DNA of 64,000 nucleotides from Bog-473 sp963707835 (GTDB lineage: Bacteria > Actinomycetota > Acidimicrobiia > Acidimicrobiales > RAAP-2): NCBI GenBank assembly GCA_963707835.1, contig CAVPRI010000001.1:248001-312000 (forward strand), written 5' to 3'. The notes under the pieces are model-generated. The model did no database searches and was not told the DNA's origin. It saw only the letters and a program-made list of their open reading frames with translations. Both the position numbers and the translations under genes were made by a program. Each line of letters starts with the position of its first letter. Within the stretch, counting starts at the first letter, position 1. Of this stretch, positions 7,551-15,942 are shown in pieces.

Positions 7551-8822
7551 TCACGCCGCAGGCACGCTGAACGGCGGATTGGACTCGTATCGGGCACGCC
7601 ACTCGCGCCGGGAGACGATGGCCGTCTCGACGTCGCCGGCGCGGGCCCGCAGCTGGCCCACGGTGGCATCATCCTTGGCGATCACGCTGAACGGGTCGTA
7701 CCCGCAGAAGCGGGCCACGTTGCGCCAGGTGACCTTCTCGATCTCCTCGTCGGTCATGCCCGCCCCCTGGCACTGCGCCAACAGGAACTCGGGGGCGTCG
7801 GGCCACACCGAGTCCGAGTGCGGGTAGTCCACCTCGAAGGCCAGCAGATCGGCACCGATCTCCTTGTACAGCTTCAGCGAGGTGGGATCCGAGATGAAAC
7901 AGGCCAGCGAGTGCTCGCGGAACACCTGGCTCGGGAGCTTGCCGCCGAAGTCCTGACCGGTCCAGCGCTGATTGGTGTAGTGCCGGTCCGCCCGATCGAG
8001 CATGAACGGAATCCAGCCGATCCCACCCTCCGAGAAGGCGATCTTGAGGCTCGGGTACTTGCGCATGGCCGGGCCCCACAGCAGGTCCTGCACACACAGC
8101 ACCGACACCTGCGTGGCCAGGACCATGAAGTTGTCCGGCGAGAAGTCCGGCCCCATGTCGATGGCGTCGAGCCCGAGCCCGATGTGAAGGCACACCACCA
8201 TGTCCTCGTCACACACGGCGGCGAAGAACGGGTCCCAGTACTCGCTCTGGTATGTCGGCAACCCCTGGACGTGGGGGAGCTCGGGCATGCTGATGGCCCG
8301 GCACCCCTTGGCTGCGGTGCGGTGGACTTCGGCCACCATGGCATCCATGTCCCAGGTGGGGCCAATGGCCAGTGGCATGAACCGACCGGGGTGCGCCGCG
8401 CACCACTCGTCGACGTGCCAGTCGTTGTAGGCCTGCAACATGACCAGGGCCAGGTCCGTGTCCTCAGCCTCCTGGAACCGCCGGCCGCTGAACCCCGCCA
8501 TGCTCGGGAAGCACATGGAGGCCAGGATCCCGTTGCGATCCATGTCGCGCACACGCTCGTCGACCAGGTACGCGCCCGGTCGCATCTCGGCCAGGGAACT
8601 GGGGTCGAGTCCCCACTCGTCCTTCGGCCAACCCACCGTGGCGTTCAGCCCCACCGTGGCCACCGGCTTGCCCTCGAACATCCACTGGTCGAACCCGTTC
8701 TCGTCCCGCACGAGCTTCGGGGCGCGGTCCCGGTACCTCTCGGGCAGGTGGTGCTCGAAGAGGTCGGGGGGCTCAATCACGTGGTCGTCGATGCTGAGGA
8801 TGATCATGTCGTCGACTTTCAC
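7551..8822 (-). CDS. Amidohydrolase-2 family protein (DDHVxEPP type)
   Basis: A 423-residue TIM-barrel amidohydrolase with D12-D13-H14 followed by VIEPP at the N-terminus, central Asp/His-containing strands (MVVCLHIGLG), a FSEGGIGWIPFMLDR segment, and the late acidic motif EVDYPHSDSVWP (D332). This DxHVxEPP class is abundant in Mycobacterium and Acidimicrobiia and mostly uncharacterised. A GTG at 8822 after GAGGAGG gives a start directly before the conserved D-x-H; longer starts add only arginine-rich sequence. It is the third gene of the operon, 16 bases after the NTF2-like gene. Confidence 0.9.
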   Translation of the reverse strand: MKVDDMIILSIDDHVIEPPDLFEHHLPERYRDRAPKLVRDENGFDQWMFEGKPVATVGLNATVGWPKDEWGLDPSSLAEMRPGAYLVDERVRDMDRNGILASMCFPSMAGFSGRRFQEAEDTDLALVMLQAYNDWHVDEWCAAHPGRFMPLAIGPTWDMDAMVAEVHRTAAKGCRAISMPELPHVQGLPTYQSEYWDPFFAAVCDEDMVVCLHIGLGLDAIDMGPDFSPDNFMVLATQVSVLCVQDLLWGPAMRKYPSLKIAFSEGGIGWIPFMLDRADRHYTNQRWTGQDFGGKLPSQVFREHSLACFISDPTSLKLYKEIGADLLAFEVDYPHSDSVWPDAPEFLLAQCQGAGMTDEEIEKVTWRNVARFCGYDPFSVIAKDDATVGQLRARAGDVETAIVSRREWRARYESNPPFSVPAA

Positions 8823-8838
8823 CGGGTGTCCTCCTCGC

Positions 8839-9747
8839 CTACGCCGACACCACGGCGGGGTCCGTCCCGTGGCCAATGCGACCGATGAACCGGCCGTCGG
8901 CCGCCGGGATCAGGAACTCGGCCGTGTGGAACGCAACTGTGCGGCCAGCGTCGGGACCACTGGTCGGCACGACGGTGAAGCGCAGCTCGGCGAACATGTA
9001 CCAGGGCTGGACGACGCGATGCATGAGCTCGACCTGTTCGATCGAGAACAGGTCGAACATGCTCTGGTAATAGCGTCGATGTCCATCCTTGTCGTCGATA
9101 CTGACCAGCGTGCCGGTGTCCTCGACGTAGTCGCGCACCGCAGATTGGGCGCCGTCGGTCAAGGTCCCCACGAGCCCTTCGACGTCAGCCTTGCGCAGGG
9201 CCGCCATGTACCGGTCGTGCTGCACCAGCGTGTCGCGACGGCTCTGGATCTCGCTGACCGCCTCGACCTCGTCACGGTGAAGGCCGAGCTCGGAACGTTG
9301 CATCCGCCACCACGCCAGCTCGCCGGTGATGCCCGTACCGGTGGTCACCGGGAACAGGGCGATGGTCTCGGTCTCCCCGTACCGGTCGAGGGATGGGACG
9401 TAGGCGAGTGACATGCCCTCCTGGAAGGTGTACCAGCTGCCGCGGATCTCCACGAGCGGCTCGAACCCCAGCACGTTGCTCTGCCCCCGGACGATGCGGT
9501 ACCAGGCGGCGATGTCGTCGAGTGTGGTGGCGATGGGCACGTTGATGCCGCCGTCGTCGCGGATCTCAGGCTTGATCGCCCAGGCCCACGGGCCGGTCGG
9601 CGTCAGCGTTTCGAGGAGCTTGGGGACGCCACTCTCGTCGCGGCAGGCGATCTCTCCGTCCATGTGGATGGCGGCCTGCTCGGCCGCGTGGACCGCCGCC
9701 GCCGCGTTCTTCTGCAATAACGCCGGATCGATGTCGATAACACGCAT
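8839..9747 (-). CDS. Two-domain NTF2-like (SnoaL-type) protein of unknown function
   Basis: A 302-residue protein. The second half (about residues 160-295) has the SnoaL/NTF2 cone-fold pattern: a helix with DRYMAALRKADVEGL, then GDGAQSAVRDY-like text, DLFSIEQVELMHRVVQPWYMFAEL and a closing GRFIGRIGHGTDP. The first 150 residues (IDIDPALLQKNAAAAVHAAEQ, PTGPWAWAI, ITGELAWW) form a domain I do not recognise. A full-length paralogue lies in the island at 25874-26771, with the same order and matching motifs (PHGPWAWAI, ITGELCW, IGHGTD). The ATG at 9747 follows GGGGGAG. Members may be cyclases, isomerases or binding proteins; the gene's place between two amidohydrolases supports a role in the same pathway. 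Confidence 0.82.
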   Translation of the reverse strand: MRVIDIDPALLQKNAAAAVHAAEQAAIHMDGEIACRDESGVPKLLETLTPTGPWAWAIKPEIRDDGGINVPIATTLDDIAAWYRIVRGQSNVLGFEPLVEIRGSWYTFQEGMSLAYVPSLDRYGETETIALFPVTTGTGITGELAWWRMQRSELGLHRDEVEAVSEIQSRRDTLVQHDRYMAALRKADVEGLVGTLTDGAQSAVRDYVEDTGTLVSIDDKDGHRRYYQSMFDLFSIEQVELMHRVVQPWYMFAELRFTVVPTSGPDAGRTVAFHTAEFLIPAADGRFIGRIGHGTDPAVVSA

Positions 9748-9800
9748 CGCTCCCCCTTTCATGTTCCTTGTCGGTTGTCTCTCGGTCCCCGTCGCTGCCG

Positions 9801-11012
9801 CTAGGCCGCCGAGGAGATCTCGTCGGGAGCGTCGTAGGGCATCGAGTACAGATCCGCCGCGTTCTTCCAGAGGATCCGCTCCATCTCGCTGAGCGAGGCG
9901 CCGGCGCGCTCGAGGACCTCGACCCCGATCTGGTAATCCATCGGCCAGGCACTCGACGAGTGGGGGAAGTCGGGGCCCCACATGATGTTGGGCACGCCGA
10001 TGTCGTAGCGGTTGGCCGCGCCCATCTCGTCGACCACGTACACGACGTTGATGTTGCGGCGGAAGTACTCGCTCGGGAGAAGGGGCAGGTTCCACTCTCG
10101 GCGGTTACGGACCACCGACTCGTCGAACTGCTCGAGGTAATACGGCACCCAGCCCGTCTCCACCTCGGCGCCCACGAGTTTCAGGTCCGGGAATCGCTCG
10201 AACACCCCGGTCGCGATCATCCGCCACATGATCACCGGGAAGGTTCCGGCATCGACGTCGATCCCCCGCACCTGGGCCCGCTCTTTCTGCTGCGCCACAC
10301 CCCGGGCGTCGATCTTGGACCCGAGGTCGCCGGCCGGGAAGAAGAACTGCAGGTGGATGTTGATGGGCATAGCGAGCTCTACGGCGGCCGCCCAGAAGCG
10401 GTCGTCCTCGGGGGTGGGGGCGCTGAACGACCCGCTCGGGTACGACTCGAGCTGCACCGTCCGCAGCCCCAGGTCTGCACAACGGTGCAACTCGGCCAGG
10501 GCGTCGTCGATGCCCGTGGTCGGAATGGTGCCGTTGCACACGAACCGCTCGGGCACGTAGGCCTGGAACTCGGCGATCCAGTCGTTGTAGACCCGGTAAC
10601 AGGCCAGGCTCAGCTCGCGGTCGGGACAGAGCTTGATGCCGTTCCACACGGTCTGCACTCCGTTGTAGATGACCTCGGCGTCCGTCTCGTCCTCGATGAT
10701 CTCCTGCACCCGGGCCGCGGGGTCATAGGACCCGGGGAACATGTCCTCGTAGCGGACTCCCCGGTCGCGGATCTGCTTGAAGCTGTCGATAAGGCTGGCC
10801 CGGTCGAAGCGCTTCGACGCCCTCGAGTACATGGAGCTGAAGCCCATCGGGGAGGGCCGCTTCTGCCCCTCCATGATCCAGGCGTGCCCCTTGGTTCTCG
10901 GGGTCTCGATAACGTGCGGGCCGCGGTCCTTGAACCTCGCGGGCAGGCGGTCGACCCACAGCGTCGGTGGCTCGTTGACGTGCCCGTCGGCGGAGATCGA
11001 CTTGTACTGCAT
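9801..11012 (-). CDS. Amidohydrolase-2 family protein (DGHVNEPP type)
   Basis: A 403-residue TIM-barrel amidohydrolase, the first gene of the operon. The metal site begins with D9-G10-H11 (ISADGHVNEPP), continues with NIHLQFFFPAG and a GAEVETGWVPYYLEQFDE strand, and ends with D348 in GPDFPHSSSAWP. The ATG at 11012 is chosen; a GTG three codons earlier is also possible. It is related to, but distinct from, the 7551-8822 protein, so the operon probably carries out two or three separate amidohydrolase-fold steps. An AT-rich promoter-like region lies upstream. Confidence 0.9.
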   Translation of the reverse strand: MQYKSISADGHVNEPPTLWVDRLPARFKDRGPHVIETPRTKGHAWIMEGQKRPSPMGFSSMYSRASKRFDRASLIDSFKQIRDRGVRYEDMFPGSYDPAARVQEIIEDETDAEVIYNGVQTVWNGIKLCPDRELSLACYRVYNDWIAEFQAYVPERFVCNGTIPTTGIDDALAELHRCADLGLRTVQLESYPSGSFSAPTPEDDRFWAAAVELAMPINIHLQFFFPAGDLGSKIDARGVAQQKERAQVRGIDVDAGTFPVIMWRMIATGVFERFPDLKLVGAEVETGWVPYYLEQFDESVVRNRREWNLPLLPSEYFRRNINVVYVVDEMGAANRYDIGVPNIMWGPDFPHSSSAWPMDYQIGVEVLERAGASLSEMERILWKNAADLYSMPYDAPDEISSAA

Positions 11013-11333
11013 CTGCCTCACCTTTCCCGGTCCACCGCTGCTCGTTCGGGGCGGCGATGCTCACTGGCCCGACCATTACCTTATCTATATGACTTTACGT
11101 CTACTCACTGACTCTAGGTATAGCGCCCCGATGCAGGATCCGCCAGGGACTTTGGTCCGCGATCTGCGACCCCTCCCCCGTCAGGCGCCTGGCTAGGCTG
11201 GCCCGGTTCCGACCCCACGGCCGGGGCCGTCTCGGGGGCGCGGGCGGCGACCCATTGTCCGGTCGCACGCGGCAGGTCGACCCATTCACCATGAGCCCCA
11301 GCCCTCCCGACCCACACGACGATCCCGTCCACC
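11013..11333. promoter_or_regulatory. Divergent intergenic region with AT-rich promoter-like core
   Basis: About 320 bases without a credible gene between the minus-strand catabolic operon and the plus-strand LCP gene. The stretch 11079-11125 is far richer in A+T than its surroundings (it contains TTACCTTATCTATATGACTT) and is the best place for the operon promoter. I see no clear operator palindrome. The remaining 200 bases are GC-rich leader sequence toward the LCP gene. Confidence 0.45.
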
Positions 11334-13022
11334 GTGGGCTCCACGAGCTGGGACGACAGGATCGAGGAGGCCCAGGTATCGGGCCACCGAAAGCGCAGAC
11401 GGCGCAGACGGGAGCACGGTGCTGATGGCCCGTCCCATGCCGCACCCAAGAAGCGCTCCCGGGCTCGCGTCGCAGCCTGGATCGGCGGGACACTCGCCCT
11501 GGTGCTCGTCCTCCTGGCCGGCGCCGTCGCCGGGTACGCCTGGTACCTGAACCACGAGATCCACCGGGTCGACCTCCCGAACCTCACGTCGGCACCCGCG
11601 CACGGCGCCGACGCCGGGACCGAGAACATCTTGATGATCGGCTCCACCGACCGCTGCGCCCTCAAGGTGCAGAACCCCGCCTACGGGCTGTGCTCGCAGG
11701 GCGTCAACGGGATGAACAGCGACGTCGTGATGATCCTGCACCTCAATCCGGCCACCCACCGCCTGTCGATCCTGTCGATTCCCCGGGACCTGTTCGTGCC
11801 CAACGCCCGCAAGGAGGGCGCCAACAAGATCGACGCCGCGCTCTACGAGAGGTCCCGACCAGCTCATCGCCGCCAGTCGAGGAGGACTTGGGCATACCGA
11901 TCCAGCACTTCGTGGAGCTCAACTTCGACAGTTTCATCAACGTGGTGAACGCGCTGGGCGGGATCAAGATGTACTTCCCCGAACCGGTCTACGACGCCTA
12001 CTCGGGCCTCAACGTCCAGACCACGGGCTGCATCGCCCTCAATGGCACCCAGGCACTCCAGGTGGTGCGGGCCCGCCACCTCCAGTACAAGGGGTCCGGG
12101 GTCACCACCACCAACCCCGCCTACTGGCCGGCGGAGAACGAGAGTGACCTGGCACGGATCCGCCGGGACCACGAATTCCTCAGGGTGCTGGCCTCAGCGG
12201 TCAAGGCCAAGGGTCTGAGCGACCCCATCACGGACCAACAGCTGGTGGCGGGAGTCGTGGGGCAGCTCACGGTGGACCGCTCCTTCTCGGCCTCGGACAT
12301 GCTGGGACTGGTCCTCGGCTACCACGGCGTCGACGTCAACTCGGCGCCCCAGCTCACGGTTCCGGTCTCCGTGGACCAGTTCGGCAATTACGTCTACAAG
12401 GGTGGGAGCTACGGCGACATCGAGTTCCCCGCCGAGCCACAGGACCGCACCACCATCGACCAGATTCCTCGGGCTCAAGGCCGGAGCCGACACGTACTCG
12501 GGGAGCCGACTGCCGTTACCGGCCGCGATCACCGTCTCGGTGCTCAATGGCTCGGGGGCCTACAACCAGGCCACGGACACCGCCAAGAGCCTGCAAGCCC
12601 TGGGGTTCCCATCGGCCCCATCGGCGACAGCACGCCGGTGGGGCGAGAGTCCGAGACGGTCGTCGTACTACGCCGCCAAGACGCCCGCCGATCTCGCCGC
12701 CGCCCAGCAGGTGGCCAACTCCTTCACGGGCTCGGTGATCATGGCCGACGACCCGGGTGAGGTGTCGCCCGGCTCCCAGATCACCGTGGTCACCGGCACG
12801 GACTTCTCGGTCGATCCCCCAGCGCCTGCCCCGGTCAGCACCGCCACCACGGGGAAAGGGATCGGGACCGGTTCCGCCCCCACCACGACCACGACTCCGT
12901 CGACGACGACGAGCACCCGCAGTTCGGGCTCGGGCGCCTTCCAGGCCCCGACCTCAGCAGTGGAGCCCCTGGCCCCCTGGGACCCTCGCTCGTGCACACC
13001 GAGCGGTGGCAAGGGCGCCTGA
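11334..13022 (+). CDS. LytR-CpsA-Psr (LCP) family cell-wall ligase, frameshifted as read
   Basis: Several frames join into one LCP protein. There is an arginine-rich cytoplasmic start, one membrane helix (VAAWIGGTLALVLVLLAGAV) and an LCP domain with NSDVVMILHLNP, SIPRDLFVP and NKIDAALY in frame one. The domain continues as HFVELNFDSFINVVNALGG, VRARHLQY, DLARIRRDHEFL, and a LytR_C domain (ITVSVLNGSG) follows with a Ser/Thr tail. Reading through needs five single-base corrections: extra A near 11850, 11875 and 12464, a missing C near 12608 and an extra G near 12665. LCP enzymes transfer polymers such as arabinogalactan to peptidoglycan. The conserved domains suggest sequence error rather than decay. 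The start codon (GTG 11334) is uncertain. Confidence 0.8.
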
Positions 13023-13040
13023 CCCGGAGCCGGGTCAGGC
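13017..13040. terminator. Bidirectional hairpin overlapping two convergent stop codons
   Basis: An 11-bp perfect inverted repeat (13017-13027 with 13030-13040) that contains the TGA of the plus-strand LCP gene (13020-13022) and, on the other strand, the TGA of the corrected enoyl-CoA hydratase gene (13035-13037). A central loop of four to six bases is likely in RNA. Confidence 0.6.
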
Positions 13041-13812
13041 CTCGGAAGGGTACGCAGGGGGCCGCCGGTGCAGGATGGCCTCCCGCGCCTCAGCGGAATC
13101 GGGCTCGCCTGAGAGCTCGGTGGTCAGGCTCTGTTCGAAGGTGTACCCCGACTGCAGCTCCATGGGTTCGGACGCGGTCGAATGCACGCTTGGCGGTCCG
13201 CAGCACGACCACGCTGTACCGGCTGATCAACCTCGCATGCCGCAGAGCAGTGGCCTCGAGCTCCTCACGCGGGACCACCTCGACCACCGCGCCCAGCGAT
13301 CGCATTTGCTCGGCCGACAGGGGCTCGGCCGTGAAGTACATCCAGCGCACCCACGGCTGGGGCAGCAACCTCCCCAGGTGACGGGCGCCGCCCATGACCC
13401 CTACTCCCACCTCGGGCGTGCCGAATCGGGCGTCCTCGGCGGCCACCACGAAATCGCAGGACGCCGCGATGGCCAACCCGGTCCCCAGCGCGGCGCCGTG
13501 AACGGCACCGACGACGGGCACGGGGCAGTCCTGTATGGCGAAGAAGGCCGTCCGGACCTCGAGCATCCGCTCGTCGGAGTTCTCGGGCGAGAGGGTGCCG
13601 AACTCATCGAGGTCGTTGCCGGCACAGAAGTGCCGGCCCGCGCCCCGGAGGACGACGACTTTCGCCCGGTCCAGAAACGGGCTTTTCGGCCCGAAGGCCG
13701 CGGCGATCTCCCGGTACATCTGCTGGGAGACCGCATTCACCGGCGGCCGGGCCATCGTCACCAGGGCGACGCCGTCGTCCAATCTCCACTCGAGGTAGTC
13801 GTAGGAGTTCAC
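13035..13812 (-). CDS. Enoyl-CoA hydratase/isomerase family protein, frameshifted near the C-terminus
   Basis: A crotonase-fold protein of about 258 residues. The oxyanion-hole segments are GAGRHFCAGNDLDEF (about residues 57-71) and HGAALGTGLAIAASCDF (about 105-121). Where classical hydratases have catalytic glutamates, the second is in RFGTPEVGVGV; the first is not obvious, so it may be an isomerase or another crotonase. A GTG at 13812 six bases after GAGAGGA is the start. Near 13165, in a GGG run, the frame must shift by one base. The tail then becomes MELQSGYTFEQSLTTEL and so on to 13035, a normal crotonase ending; the uncorrected frame ends in arginine-rich text at 13090. Confidence 0.82.
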
Positions 13813-14014
13813 GGGTCGTCCTCTCGTCGCTTCGACATGTTCGGCACGCACCGTATACGGGGGACCACAGTCGGCCCGTCACCGCAGGCCCGGACGGGCC
13901 GTCTCCACAGAACGTGGGCGGCCGGCACGTGCCCGACCACCGGCTCGGAGCCATCCGCGCCGGGATCGTGACGGCCTGAAATGATCGACGCGGCTGGTGA
14001 ACGGAAGGAGAGCC

Positions 14015-14341
14015 ATGGCCCTTTGTGCGCACTGCGGTGGCGAGGTGAACGACGGCATCAGCTGCCTGACCGACCCGGTCGTGATCGACGGGCGGGCCTA
14101 TCAGCGGGTCCGGTGGGGCCAGGAGCCCCGGCCCCGACACCGCTACGAGCCCGACGACTGCCGGGACTGCGGCACGCCGCTGGGCGGCGCGCATCATCCC
14201 GGGTGCGTGATCGAGCGCTGCCCCGCCTGCCACGGACAGGCGATCGGGTGCGGGTGCGCCGCAGAGCCCGACGCCGACCACGCCGTCTCGCCATCCCGGC
14301 GTTGTCGTGTCCACGCTCTGTTGCGAGTCGGGTGGAGGTGA
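14015..14341 (+). CDS. Cysteine-rich small protein, probable zinc-ribbon
   Basis: A 108-residue protein with ten cysteines: C4 and C7 (CAHC), C17, C49 and C52 (CRDC), C64, C69 and C72 (CPAC), C79 and C81 (CGC). The arrangement suggests two or more zinc-binding knuckles joined by a VVIDGRAYQRVRWG beta segment. The GTPLGGAHHPGCVIERCP block looks like a strongly conserved core. The ATG at 14015 follows GGAAGGAG at good spacing. I do not know a function; such proteins may be nucleic-acid or metal-handling factors. Confidence 0.75.
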   Translation: MALCAHCGGEVNDGISCLTDPVVIDGRAYQRVRWGQEPRPRHRYEPDDCRDCGTPLGGAHHPGCVIERCPACHGQAIGCGCAAEPDADHAVSPSRRCRVHALLRVGWR

Positions 14342-14369
14342 GGCTGCTGCGACCGGCCCGGGGTCAGGC

Positions 14370-14753
14370 GTGAAGATCGTCCATCTGCACACGGGGGCCG
14401 ACGGGCGGTCGCACTTCGAGGACGTGGAGCTTCGACTGGCACAGGGGCCGTACGGAGTTTCGGTCGACCTGTCTTCGGCCGTCCAGGGCCTCTCGTTCCG
14501 CGAGGTGGCGCCCGGATGGAGCCTCGATTACCACCCGGCGCCCCGCCGGCAGATCGTGCTCCAGCTCTCGGGGTCTGGGGAGCTGATCTGCGGTGACGGG
14601 ACCAGCCGGGTCGTCGGGCCGGGGGACATCCTGCTGGCGGACGATCTCACTGGACAGGGGCACATCTCCAGGGAGATCTCCGGTCCCCGGAGTCAGGCCG
14701 TCATCTACCTCGACCCGGCCTTCGATCTCGAGTCGATCCGCGACCGGTCCTGA
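14370..14753 (+). CDS. Cupin-domain protein
   Basis: A 127-residue single-domain protein predicted to be a small beta barrel. It has the cupin-2 order: an upper strand with GWSLDYHPAPRRQIVLQLSG, then GELICGDGTSRVVGPGDILLADDLTGQGH, matching the G-x5-HxH-x-E and G-x5-PxG-x2-H motifs in reduced form. Only some of the usual metal-binding histidines are present (H in DYHPAP and in GQGH), so metal binding is uncertain. The GTG at 14370 gives a compact protein. It follows the cysteine-rich gene by 28 bases and may share its transcript. Confidence 0.7.
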   Translation: MKIVHLHTGADGRSHFEDVELRLAQGPYGVSVDLSSAVQGLSFREVAPGWSLDYHPAPRRQIVLQLSGSGELICGDGTSRVVGPGDILLADDLTGQGHISREISGPRSQAVIYLDPAFDLESIRDRS

Positions 14754-14777
14754 ATACCGGCGCACGGGCCGTGTCGG

Positions 14778-14850
14778 TGGAGGTGAAGGGACTCGAACCC
14801 TCGGCCTACGGCTTGCAAAGCCGCCGCTCTTCCAGCTGAGCTACACCCCC
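14778..14850 (-). tRNA. tRNA-Ala (anticodon TGC)
   Basis: Read on the minus strand the gene begins GGGGGTG and pairs with CACCTCC at its end. The anticodon arm is GCGGC-TTTGCAA-GCCGT with anticodon TGC, and the T arm contains GGTTCGAGTCC. Genomic bases after the discriminator read CCG, so CCA is not encoded. Confidence 0.95.
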
Positions 14851-14969
14851 GGGACCGCCGAGGCGGGGCCGGCCGAACCCGGAGGGCTCGTGGGACGCCC
14901 CATCGTAGGCGGCGCACCGCCCGCGACGCGACGGCCACATCGACCCTCAGGGCGGCGAGACTGGGAGCA

Positions 14970-15710
14970 ATGGCGGACGACGCAACCCCCGCAGAGGTCA
15001 GACCGGGCCACCGGCGGCGCCCAGTCCTCGTCGTGATCGCCGTGCTGGCCGTCGTCGGGGCCGGCATCGCGACAGCGGCGGTCGCGTGGCAGGGCACGCG
15101 ATCCACCCGTCACGCCACGACGCCGGGCCGTGGTCTGGCGCACACATCCTCCGTGGGGACAGGCCGCGCGACCACCACGATCCCGGCGCCCACAACCACC
15201 ACGCCGACGACACAGCCACCCGGACCCGGCTTCCTCGCCGGACGCGTCAGCGCGGTCGGGGACTCCGTGATGCTCGACTACCAGGACCCGCTGAGGGCGG
15301 CGGAGCCCGGCATCGACGTGGAGGCTGCCGTCAGCAGACAGTGGTCCGATGGCCTGCAACTGCTCGAGTCGCTCAAGGCACAGGGGCAACTGGGCGCGGA
15401 GGTCGTCGTCGGCCTCGGCACCAACGGTCCGATCAGCGCCGCCGACGTCGACGCCATGATGGCTGTCCTCGGAGGCGCCTCGCGGGTGGTGTTTGTCAAC
15501 GTCCACGTCGACCGACCCTGGCAGGACCCCAACAACGCCGTGCTGGCCGCCGCGCCGAGCCGCTATCCCAACGTCGTGGTGGCGGACTGGGCCGACCTGG
15601 CCGCCCAACACCCCGAATGGTTCGGGGCCGACGGGACCCACCTCGCCATCGACGGGCCGGGGGCCGACGCCCTGGCCGCCCTGGTGGTGGCAACCCTGGT
15701 CAACGGATGA
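14970..15710 (+). CDS. Membrane-anchored SGNH-hydrolase-like protein (OatA C-terminal type)
   Basis: A 246-residue protein with a short basic N-terminus, one membrane helix (about residues 18-40), a Thr/Pro-rich linker (about 45-86) and an extracytoplasmic SGNH domain. The catalytic block I motif is GDSVM with S99. GLGTNG provides the block III Asn. D221-G-T-H224 near the end supplies the Asp-His pair. This matches the surface esterase/O-acetyltransferase domain found at the C-terminus of OatA-like proteins; here it stands alone without the acyltransferase-3 membrane domain. It probably modifies a cell-envelope glycan. It sits directly upstream of the tRNA-Ile integration site. Confidence 0.82.
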   Translation: MADDATPAEVRPGHRRRPVLVVIAVLAVVGAGIATAAVAWQGTRSTRHATTPGRGLAHTSSVGTGRATTTIPAPTTTTPTTQPPGPGFLAGRVSAVGDSVMLDYQDPLRAAEPGIDVEAAVSRQWSDGLQLLESLKAQGQLGAEVVVGLGTNGPISAADVDAMMAVLGGASRVVFVNVHVDRPWQDPNNAVLAAAPSRYPNVVVADWADLAAQHPEWFGADGTHLAIDGPGADALAALVVATLVNG

Positions 15711-15786
15711 GCGAGAGCCTCCGCCCGACCGGGGCGGGGGATTGGTGGTGTAGCCTCGACCTTCGCCCGACCGGCGGTCGGCGCCC

Positions 15787-15863
15787 GGGGCTATAGCTCA
15801 GTCGGTTAGAGCGCAGCACTGATAATGCTGAGGTCGCTGGTTCGATTCCAGCTAGCCCCACCA
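15787..15863 (+). tRNA. tRNA-Ile (anticodon GAT), integration target
   Basis: Acceptor GGGGCTA pairs with TAGCCCC; the anticodon arm is CAGCA-CTGATAA-TGCTG with anticodon GAT; the T arm holds GGTTCGATTCC; CCA is encoded at 15861-15863. The 3' half is repeated about 11 kb downstream at 26774-26810, so this gene appears to be the attachment site of a genomic island. The gene itself is intact. Confidence 0.96.
15825..15863 (+). repeat. Left attachment site (3' half of tRNA-Ile)
   Basis: The 3' part of tRNA-Ile, from the anticodon stem to CCA, is the left copy of a direct repeat. Bases 15825-15847 are identical to 26774-26796 (23 of 23), and the next seven bases also match after one inserted T in the right copy. 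Such identity blocks in the 3' half of a tRNA are the normal crossover site of tyrosine-recombinase elements. Confidence 0.75.
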
Positions 15864-15942
15864 GGGAAATTTCCGGGTGACGAGGGACTTTGCGGCGATC
15901 TCGCCCACGCCTGTGGTGGAAGTCAACGGCTCGAGGGCGGCC

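Noticed and set aside
6656..7672. N-terminal extension of the first amidohydrolase
   Set aside because: The frame is open but lies over the TauD gene, and the ATG at 6655 has a good ribosome site and directly starts the family fold.
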